DNA of 5,881 nt from an uncultured Collinsella sp. (lineage in GTDB: Bacteria; Actinomycetota; Coriobacteriia; Coriobacteriales; Coriobacteriaceae). The position numbers and the translations under genes are program-made. Where the stretch lies: positions 1 through 5,881 of the forward strand of contig CABRWN010000133.1 of assembly GCA_902474645.1 (NCBI GenBank). Direction: 5' to 3'. Below, piece after piece: positions 1-4,144 of the stretch (the first letter of the stretch is position 1; every line of letters begins with the position of its first letter). Below the pieces are notes generated by a model that saw nothing but the letters and a program-made list of their open reading frames with translations, was not told where the DNA came from and did not search any database.

Positions 1-1
1 C

Positions 2-53
2 ACCGATATCTTCTGTATTGAAGACGTCGACGGCGCATCCATATACCATTGGC
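2..53 (+). pseudogene. Left piece of a reading frame apparently split by the IS110 element
   Basis: The frame from position 2 reads ...IEDVDGASIYHW and reaches the predicted left end of the insertion sequence at 53/54. Left unspliced, it runs into the element and stops at 83-85. If the element and one GT core are removed, the codon CGT is rebuilt and the frame continues as RQIDLPSQILNPHF... to a TAA at 1583-1585. I do not recognise the product. The minus strand is also open here, with a possible start at 49 reading leftwards (MVYGCAVDVFNTEDIG), so the true gene could instead begin here and leave the window on the left. With only about 50 bases, strand and identity are undecided. Confidence 0.3.
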
Positions 54-74
54 GTCGACACCATCAGATGCGGA

Positions 75-258
75 CCGCGCGGTGACCCCACATTCCGCTG
101 GCGCCCATGGGGCTGCCCTCGTTTTCTGACATGTCCCGCGCGGCCCGCGGCGAGCCGAGACCGCCGCATGACCTAATAGGAGCATGGAGCGATACCGCGG
201 ACCCGAACAACCGCATTCTATCGCGCCCCGTCAGTGTGCCGTCTGCCCGGTCCAGGCG
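75..258 (+). ncRNA. Candidate IS110 bridge RNA (two-lobed leader RNA)
   Basis: In IS110 elements such as IS621, a leader RNA of about 180 nt carries one loop that recognises target DNA and one that recognises donor DNA. Here lobe 1 is closed by CCGCGCGG (75-82) with CCGCGCGG (136-143) and by ACAT (90-93) with ATGT (131-134), with an apical hairpin GCCC/GGGC (103-106, 110-113). Lobe 2 can be closed by CGCC (162-165) with GGCG (255-258) and GACC (170-173) with GGTC (249-252), around an inner hairpin GCGATA/TATCGC (189-194, 219-224) that holds GCGG/CCGC. Guide-like matches: 95-103 resembles the left flank up to the core, TCTGAC (125-130) is complementary to GTCAGA at 1515-1520, and ATAGGAGC (176-183) equals the right end at 1507-1514. 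The fourth guide is weak (235-243 against 54-62, 6 of 9 pairs). A competing hairpin exists at 147-167. The fold was done by eye. Confidence 0.5.
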
Positions 259-282
259 AGCACGGAAAGAACGGAGCGAGAC

Positions 283-1510
283 ATGAGAACCGAATCGACA
301 CCCGGCGCCCGCGGGCCGGTCTTCTGCGGGGTCGACACCCACGCCGACTCGCACTGGCTGTGCGTCCTGGACTGGAGGGGCCGCAAGGTCCTGTCCAGGC
401 AGTTCCCCGCCGACGCGGCGGGCTACGAGGCGCTCGCCGGGGCGATAGCCGCCGCCGGGGAGCCGGCCTGCATCGCGATGGAGGGGACGTCGTCCTACGG
501 GGCGGGCCTCACCAGGCACCTCGCGTCGCTGGGGATGCCCGTGCGCGAGGCGCTCTCCCCGGCGAGGACGCAGAGGAGGCGCCCGGGGCAGGGCAAGTGC
601 GACGAGGCGGACGCGGAGAGGGCCGCCCGCGCGGCGATGTCCGGCTCAAGGCTCGGGACCCCCAAGAGCCAGGACGGGTGGGTCGACGGGGTGCGCTGCA
701 TGCTCGCGGCGCGCGCCGGAGGGGCTCAGGTCGAGGTTCCGCGGCATGGGAGGGCCGAGGCTGATGGAGGAGCTCCCCTCCGTGCGGTCGGAGGGCGCGC
801 TGGGCGCCGCGCTCGGCGCGCTGGCGGACCTGTGGGCGGCGGCGCGCGACGCGGCGCTCGACATGGAGCGCGCGATCGGGGCGTCCCTGGAGGAGAACTG
901 CCCCGCGCTGCTGGCGATGTACGGGTGCGGGCCCGTGAGCGCCGCCAAGCTCGCGGTTGCGGCCGGGGACAACCCGGGCAGGCTGCGCTCCGAGGCGTCG
1001 TTCGCGGCGATATGCGGTGCCTGCCCCATCCCCGCCTCGAGCGGCAAGACCGTGAGGCACAGGCTCAACAGGGGCGGCGACCGGCAGGCGAACAGCGCGC
1101 TGTACGAGATCGCGAGGCAGAGGGTCATGCGCGATCCCGAGACAGCCGAGTACGCCGAGAGGGCCAGGGGGCGGGGAAAGAGCGACAGGGAGGTCATGAG
1201 GTGCCTCAAGCGCTACGTGGCCAGGGAGGCGTACCGGGCGCTGATGCACCCGCACGAGGTCAGGAGGCCCGAGGACGCGTCGGCGCTCGTGGCGGCCAGG
1301 CGCGCGGCGAAGGTCAGCCAGGTGAGGGCGGCGTCCATATTGGGAACCAGCGAGAAGTACATCTCGATGCTGGAGAGGGGCCAAAGGGAGTTCAAGCCCA
1401 TAAGGAGGGCCTACGAGGCCTGGGTCGAGGCGGGGCTCCCGCTCGATTGGGACAGGCAGGCCTTCGAGGCCGAGCGAAAAATGGATTCTAAAAAAGACCT
1501 TGCCATATAG
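283..1510 (+). pseudogene. IS110-family transposase, frameshifted near 700-720
   Basis: This is the DEDD-type recombinase that would excise and insert the element under RNA guidance. The start at 283 is preferred over an in-frame ATG at 184 because GGAG lies 6 bases upstream and homology begins soon after. The first frame gives the RuvC-like domain: GVDTH with D18, AMEGTSSYG with E67, and KCDEADAE with D107 and D110. Past about residue 140 (WVDGVRCMLAAR) this frame loses family resemblance, although GC richness keeps it open to 1491. The +1 frame then supplies the next family-like segment (EGLRSRFRGMGGPRLMEEL) and the rest of the protein. Joined, the product would be about 408 residues, within the family range. 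A one-base insertion, a two-base deletion or recoding could explain it. As read, no single intact protein is made. Confidence 0.75.
746..1510 (+). CDS. C-terminal half of the IS110 transposase (Transposase_20 domain plus XRE-like HTH)
   Basis: This frame is open from upstream of 746 and could yield 254 residues from the ATG at 746. No well-placed ribosome binding site is seen (GGAGGGG at 718-724 is too far away), so it is probably the downstream half of the frameshifted transposase. It starts with a helical region rich in Ala and Leu. The transposase core follows: a helix-hairpin-helix-like MYGCGPVSAAKLAVAAGD, then CPIPASSGKT, whose Ser pair (1037-1042) lies where IS110 enzymes keep the catalytic serine, and the matching basic loop HRLNRGGDRQANSALYEIA. 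After YRALMHP comes a segment not usual in the family, about 1283-1425. It has XRE-type HTH features: ALVAARRAAKVSQ, then AASILGTSEKYISMLERG. The last 15 residues are coded by AT-rich DNA. Confidence 0.6.
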   Translation: MGGPRLMEELPSVRSEGALGAALGALADLWAAARDAALDMERAIGASLEENCPALLAMYGCGPVSAAKLAVAAGDNPGRLRSEASFAAICGACPIPASSGKTVRHRLNRGGDRQANSALYEIARQRVMRDPETAEYAERARGRGKSDREVMRCLKRYVAREAYRALMHPHEVRRPEDASALVAARRAAKVSQVRAASILGTSEKYISMLERGQREFKPIRRAYEAWVEAGLPLDWDRQAFEAERKMDSKKDLAI

Positions 1511-1514
1511 GAGC

Positions 1515-1585
1515 GTCAGATAGATCTGCCATCACAAATTCTGAACCCTCATTTTGAACGATTTCGGCCAATTCCCGACACGTAA
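1515..1585 (+). pseudogene. Right piece of the frame apparently split by the IS110 element
   Basis: Directly after the transposase stop, the plus strand is open in the same frame (RQIDLPSQILNPHF...) to the TAA at 1583-1585. Joined at the predicted GT core, it continues the left-flank frame from position 2, giving about 40 residues in the window. The product is not recognised. The minus strand over the same bases is also open in two frames, so the real coding strand is not settled. The in-frame join is the main reason for listing it. Confidence 0.3.
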
Positions 1586-1666
1586 TTCGTTGTCGGATGG
1601 TGATGCATCGATATCAAATGCGCAGCAATTGAGTATTTCTATGCTATAGCCGAGCTGCGAAAACAT
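1532..1666 (-). pseudogene. Unassigned minus-strand reading frame, possible gene remnant
   Basis: From an ATG at 1666 the minus strand reads MFSQLGYSIEILNC, continues through FDIDASPSDNELRVGNWPKS and ends FKMRVQNL at a TGA at 1532-1534, 44 residues in all. The frame is open upstream to 1696, with residues that look coding (RNNGLVRPKL), so this may be the tail of a truncated gene. No ribosome binding site precedes the ATG. A second minus-strand frame overlaps it, reading ELAEIVQNEGSEFVMADLSD and then crossing the predicted IS end to a stop at 1488-1490. I recognise neither. The overlap of several open frames in AT-richer DNA makes all of them uncertain. Confidence 0.25.
1575..1596. repeat. Inverted repeat next to the IS right flank
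   Basis: CCGACA (1575-1580) pairs with TGTCGG (1591-1596). The inner CG pairs extend the stem if one T is bulged, leaving a TAATT loop. It overlaps the stop of the plus-strand frame ending at 1585. No T-run follows on the plus strand, so a terminator is not supported. It lies about 60 bases outside the predicted IS end and could be part of the sequence the element chose as target. Confidence 0.3.
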
Positions 1667-1786
1667 TAATTTAGGGCGTACCAACCCATTATTGCGTCAA
1701 GCTTTTGGACAGCATTTGGTTAGACCTCTAAAACGATTTTTCCACTCAGCGCCATCAGCACGGTATTAGCTGACACGATATATACC

Positions 1787-2977
1787 ATGAGTATCGTATT
1801 GTCACATACCACTGCAAAAGCGGTCTACCAGGCCGCGCATTCGGTGTCTGCGAAAGGCATCGAGTCCTGTAGTCCTGCCGCGATTTACGGATCATGTCCC
1901 ACCGGAACGCTCCTTGACGCAGCCGCAGAATGGCTCACCAAACATGATGTTTCCCTCGGCGCAAATGATTCCCTCGAGGTGATGGTGTTTGATCGCAGGA
2001 ATGCGCGCTATGCAATGAACTGTCAGTGCCACGTTTCTTCAAAACGATTCTCGAACTCACGCTTTATAGAGCTCAAAGATGGCATCTTCAGCGTTGGCGT
2101 TGAGCTTTGCGCGCTTCAGGCTGCCACCTATCTTTCTTTTCGCGAACTAGTGGAGTACTACTTTGAACTGTGCGGCGCTTATTCCCTTGGAACCGACTCT
2201 TTCACCTCCTATACCGAGCGTTTCGCGCTCACCTCGACCGAGAGGTTAAAGCAGTTCTTTAATTCCATTACCAGATGCGACGGTCTGGCTCTTGCCCGAA
2301 AGGCGATCCAATGTGTGCGCGACGGATGCCGGTCTCCTATGGAAACGGCCTTTGTCATGATGCTAACGCTGCCCAAAAGCGAAGGAGGGCTTGGTATTAG
2401 GGGAATTGAGACCGATTACGAGGTGCAGGTCACCGCCGCCGCAAAGAATCTCACGAGACGCAAAAAGTTCTTTATGGATGCGTATCTAAAGAAATCTCGC
2501 ACAGACATTGAATACAACGGTTTTTATCATGACGCGGAAGAAGACCGCGCCATCGATGAGGAGCGCAAGAATGCACTTGCGTCCATGGGGTACGGAATCA
2601 TCACCGTCAGCCGTTATTCCTTTATGCATGCCAGCTCTTTTGTTAGGGTCATGGAAGCGATCCAACGGAAAGAGGGCATACGCCCCTCGCGTCTGCCAAA
2701 AGACTTTCAAATCATGCAAGAGGACCTGAGACAGTTTGTGCTCAGAAGGTTTATAGAAGAGAAAAAGCGAATTCAGAAGCAGCTTCGCCAGGATTCCGAA
2801 GAGCGTCAACGAATCGACCTCGAAAAAGCAACACTCGAAGGCATCACGCTGGATGACCCGACAATTAATGAAATTCCGACAATCGATGACATGCAGACTG
2901 TCGAATCCGACAGCCCATCATTTGCCCAAACAAGCAGCCTCGCGCCCGAGGGCAGGATCTTCGGGGCCGGAAGCTAG
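1787..2977 (+). CDS. Hypothetical protein with probable DUF559/Vsr-like PD-(D/E)XK nuclease domain
   Basis: The product has 396 residues. Residues 1-130 look like the AbiEi-type region common in actinobacterial proteins of this layout (VSSKRF...IELKDGIFSVGVELCALQAA, then the helical FRELVEYYFELCG). Residues 181-275 fit a DUF559/Vsr-like restriction-endonuclease fold: CRSPMETAF (E186), a basic strand, FFMDAYL (D231), then IEYNGFYH (E242, H248), D257/R260 and GYGIITVSR. The usual motif is E-x-D-G, so N244 in place of Asp is a deviation. Residues 310-345 are charged and probably coiled coil; the tail is acidic. No Shine-Dalgarno sequence precedes the ATG. TATATA lies just upstream (1779-1784), so a leaderless transcript is possible. 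Such proteins often sit in accessory or defence-like regions, but a defence role is only inference. It stands alone here, with no obvious toxin partner. Confidence 0.65.
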   Translation: MSIVLSHTTAKAVYQAAHSVSAKGIESCSPAAIYGSCPTGTLLDAAAEWLTKHDVSLGANDSLEVMVFDRRNARYAMNCQCHVSSKRFSNSRFIELKDGIFSVGVELCALQAATYLSFRELVEYYFELCGAYSLGTDSFTSYTERFALTSTERLKQFFNSITRCDGLALARKAIQCVRDGCRSPMETAFVMMLTLPKSEGGLGIRGIETDYEVQVTAAAKNLTRRKKFFMDAYLKKSRTDIEYNGFYHDAEEDRAIDEERKNALASMGYGIITVSRYSFMHASSFVRVMEAIQRKEGIRPSRLPKDFQIMQEDLRQFVLRRFIEEKKRIQKQLRQDSEERQRIDLEKATLEGITLDDPTINEIPTIDDMQTVESDSPSFAQTSSLAPEGRIFGAGS

Positions 2978-3005
2978 ACTGGCTAACAAGGTGGGTACCC
3001 TAGCG

Positions 3006-3140
3006 ATGTGCAAAATTGCGAGTATTCAGCAGGGCCGGCCCTCCAGCACCCACAAGTTGATTCAAGTAAGAAGCAAAATCGCTATAGAACGGCAACGTTT
3101 GGCAACATTTGAGGAAGAACTCATCGGTTTAACGCTCTAA
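3006..3140 (+). CDS. Possible small protein, 44 residues, unrecognised
   Basis: From ATG 3006 the frame reads MCKIASIQQGRPSSTHKLIQ, then VRSKIAIERQRLATFEEELI and GLTL before TAA. The second half looks like a charged amphipathic helix. No good ribosome binding site is present; GGTGGG at 2991-2996 is 9 bases upstream but weak. The frame is open back to 2853, overlapping the nuclease-like gene out of frame, which looks accidental. It could be a displaced tail of a gene in this accessory region. Product unknown. Confidence 0.25.
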   Translation: MCKIASIQQGRPSSTHKLIQVRSKIAIERQRLATFEEELIGLTL

Positions 3141-3220
3141 GATAACTCTTGAACTGCATTATTTGGCCTGTAATAAGTTAACAGACCCCCTATTGTTGCA
3201 GAATACTCCAATTTTTGCAC
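3137..3220 (-). pseudogene. Short minus-strand open stretch, possible gene tail
   Basis: Reading leftwards from a GTG at 3220, the frame gives VQKLEYSATIGG, then LLTYYRPNNAVQELS and TAG at 3137-3139, 27 residues. The frame is also open further upstream, through a Cys-rich run (CPCA). Its stop overlaps the stop of the plus-strand small frame at 3140. The residues look coding, but the length is too short to assign. It is listed mainly because 3141-3322 otherwise contains nothing I can identify. Confidence 0.15.
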
Positions 3221-3322
3221 GGCGCAGGGGCACCCACCCCAGCATCGCTTATCAAAACCGCTTAGGCCGGGATCTCGTCCACTATCCCCCATCATTTTGT
3301 ACGACGAATTACCTGAACGTTA

Positions 3323-3350
3323 TTGACATGTGAACATGCGCCCATATAAT
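3323..3350 (+). promoter_or_regulatory. Sigma70-type promoter of the arsR-family gene
   Basis: A perfect -35 box TTGACA (3323-3328) and a perfect -10 box TATAAT (3345-3350) are separated by 16 bases. Transcription should start near 3357, about 40 bases before the ATG at 3397. The spacer is occupied by an operator copy, so the promoter looks built to be strong but blocked by the repressor. Confidence 0.85.
3328..3347 (-). promoter_or_regulatory. ArsR/SmtB-type operator copy 1, overlapping the -35 and -10 boxes
   Basis: Read on the minus strand it is ATATGGGCGCATGTTCACAT, 18 of 20 identical to operator copy 2. Half-sites ATATG(G) and (A)CAT keep the ATATGA-n8-TCATAT pattern imperfectly. It touches the last base of the -35 box and the first bases of the -10 box, so a bound dimer would exclude RNA polymerase. 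Confidence 0.65.
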
Positions 3351-3362
3351 CGGAAGCAAGTT

Positions 3363-3382
3363 ATATGAGCGCATGTTCATAT
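3363..3382 (+). promoter_or_regulatory. ArsR/SmtB-type operator copy 2, in the arsR leader
   Basis: ATATGAGCGCATGTTCATAT is an inverted repeat with exact half-sites ATATGA (3363-3368) and TCATAT (3377-3382). It matches the AT-rich 12-2-12 style operators of SmtB, CadC and CzrA relatives. It lies between the expected transcription start and the ribosome binding site (AAAGGA, 3384-3389). Its centre is 35 bases from that of copy 1, and its asymmetric middle points the opposite way. Confidence 0.7.
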
Positions 3383-3396
3383 GAAAGGATATTGCA

Positions 3397-3762
3397 ATGA
3401 GCATCCGCGTTGATGAAACGAAACCCGACATCGAGGCCACCGAGCCCGTGATCCCCACCACCTGCTCGCCCGAGGACCTTCCCGACGAGGAGCTTCTCTA
3501 CGACCTCGCCGACCTGTTCAAGGTCTTCAGCGACACCACGCGTATCAAGATTCTCTATGCCCTCATGGGCCGCGAGCTCTGCGTGGCAGACATTGCCGAA
3601 GCGACCGAAACCTCGCAGTCGGCAGTATCGCACCAGCTGCGCACACTCAAGCAGTCGCACCTGGTTAAATTCCGGCGCGACGGGCGCAATATCCTCTACT
3701 CGCTCGCCGACGACCACGTCTACACCATGCTCAACCAAGGCATGAGCCACATCTGCGAATAG
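3397..3762 (+). CDS. ArsR/SmtB-family metal-sensing repressor (CadC/SmtB type)
   Basis: A 121-residue winged-helix repressor that should bind the nearby operators and release them when a metal such as Zn(II), Cd(II) or Pb(II) binds. After a flexible N-terminus (C23), the core begins at LADLFKVFSDTTRIKILYAL. Helix ELCVADIAEA (60-69) is followed by the recognition helix TSQSAVSHQLRTLKQ (72-86) and the wing VKFRRDGRNILYSLA. The alpha5 ligands of SmtB (Asp104, His106, His117, Glu120) align exactly with D105, H107, H118 and E121, which is the last residue. For the alpha3N site, C23, C62 and D65 are candidates; the second Cys of the CadC CVC motif is replaced by Ala64. AAAGGA 7 bases upstream supports the start. 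It is first in the locus, 63 bases ahead of the HMA gene, and probably represses itself. Confidence 0.92.
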   Translation: MSIRVDETKPDIEATEPVIPTTCSPEDLPDEELLYDLADLFKVFSDTTRIKILYALMGRELCVADIAEATETSQSAVSHQLRTLKQSHLVKFRRDGRNILYSLADDHVYTMLNQGMSHICE

Positions 3763-3825
3763 CAACCAACCACGGTACCAGCGCGGCCTGCACCCAAGCC
3801 GCAAATACAGAGAAAGGAACCCACC

Positions 3826-4044
3826 ATGAAAAAGCAGTTTAAGCTCGACGAAATCGACTGCGCCAACTGCGCGCGTGAGCTTCAGGACGAGCTGGCCAAG
3901 CTCGAGGGCGTCAAGTCCGTTTCGGTCAACTTTATGACCCAGAAGTTGACGCTCGAGGCCGACGACGCCGAGTTCGACAAGGTCCTTGACCGCGTCGTGG
4001 AGTTCACGGCCGACGCCGAGCCGGACTGCGAGATCATTCTCTAG
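3826..4044 (+). CDS. Stand-alone heavy-metal-associated (HMA) domain protein
   Basis: A 72-residue protein that is essentially a single HMA ferredoxin-like domain. The metal motif is DCANC (D11, C12, C15). An Asp before the first Cys is typical of HMA domains of Zn/Cd/Pb pumps such as ZntA, whereas copper domains usually have Thr or similar there. The second helix and strands follow as ARELQDELAKLEGVKSVSVN and QKLTLEADDAEF. The C-terminus is acidic and has an extra Cys (C68) that could join metal binding. AAAGGA (3813-3818) lies 7 bases before the ATG. It follows the repressor gene and precedes an ATPase lacking its own HMA domain, so it probably binds or hands over metal to that pump in the cytoplasm. 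A copper-chaperone role is less likely given the Asp and the ATPase type. Confidence 0.88.
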   Translation: MKKQFKLDEIDCANCARELQDELAKLEGVKSVSVNFMTQKLTLEADDAEFDKVLDRVVEFTADAEPDCEIIL

Positions 4045-4065
4045 CCCGGGTTTACGCCAACCTGC

Positions 4066-4089
4066 AAGGCCGCGCTTGCCGCGGCCTTT
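4066..4089 (+). terminator. Terminator-like hairpin between the HMA gene and the ATPase gene
   Basis: AAGGCCGCG (4066-4074) and CGCGGCCTT (4080-4088) form a perfect 9-bp stem with a CTTGC loop. Only TTT then C follows, so the U-tract is short, but the A and T ends of the stem add to it. It starts 21 bases after the HMA stop. It would end or reduce the arsR-HMA transcript before the pump gene, which has its own operator just downstream. Confidence 0.6.
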
Positions 4090-4105
4090 CCTCGCGAAAT
4101 TATAT
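4076..4105 (+). promoter_or_regulatory. Weak candidate promoter for the ATPase gene
   Basis: TTGCCG (4076-4081) and TTATAT (4100-4105) are spaced by 18 bases and could serve as -35 and -10 boxes. The -35 lies inside the terminator hairpin, and the -10 overlaps operator copy 3. A promoter is expected because a terminator-like hairpin and an operator separate the pump from the upstream genes, but the boxes are not convincing on their own. Confidence 0.35.
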
Positions 4106-4121
4106 GAGCGAGTGTTCATAC
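4102..4121 (+). promoter_or_regulatory. ArsR/SmtB-type operator copy 3, upstream of the ATPase
   Basis: ATATGAGCGAGTGTTCATAC matches operator copy 2 at 17 of 20 positions, with both preceded by TT. Half-sites are ATATGA and TCATAC. It lies after the terminator-like hairpin and 9 bases before the GGGAGG ribosome binding site (4130-4135) of the ATPase. It implies separate control of the pump by the same repressor. Confidence 0.7.
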
Positions 4122-4144
4122 ATTCAAATGGGAGGATACGAGTC

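Larger units (their letters stand above)
54..1514 (+). mobile_element. IS110-family insertion sequence with a frameshifted transposase
   Basis: The element is identified by its DEDD/serine transposase. IS110 elements lack terminal inverted repeats and usually leave only a two-base core at each end. I place the ends where GCGTC occurs on both sides (52-56 and 1513-1517), taking GT at 54-55 and 1515-1516 as the core. Three observations support this. An external reading frame is restored across the join. Base composition jumps from mixed to very GC-rich just inside the left end. An 8-mer in the leader (176-183) recurs exactly at the right end (1507-1514). The long non-coding leader (about 230 bases) and the very short right non-coding end (4 bases after the stop) fit the IS110 subgroup better than IS1111. 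The ends are inferred; the family call is firm. Confidence 0.7.

Noticed and set aside
147..167. GCGGCG/CGCCGC hairpin as a terminator
   Set aside because: No T-run follows, and it lies within the leader RNA candidate, where it competes with the lobe 2 stem.
184..282. In-frame extension of the transposase to an ATG at 184
   Set aside because: It lacks family resemblance, overlaps the structured leader, and the ATG at 283 has a correctly spaced GGAG.
509..1384. Long minus-strand frame opposite the transposase (291 residues)
   Set aside because: Low-complexity Arg/Pro/Ala content typical of the complement of GC-rich coding DNA; no recognisable domain.
1500..1505. TTGCCA at the right end as a -35 box completed by the left end in the excised circle
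   Set aside because: No convincing -10 box appears 16-18 bases on across the join; kept only as a possibility.
41..1788. ATATACCAT at 41-49 and again at 1780-1788 as a target duplication
   Set aside because: The second copy is about 270 bases outside the predicted right end, and IS110 elements do not make long target duplications; likely chance.
2853..3005. Upstream extension of the small plus-strand frame, overlapping the nuclease-like gene
   Set aside because: The part before 3006 lies out of frame inside the gene's tail and looks like a shadow.
3783..3802. GCGGC/GCCGC hairpin between the repressor and HMA genes
   Set aside because: A 5-bp stem with a 10-base loop and no T-run; too weak to call.
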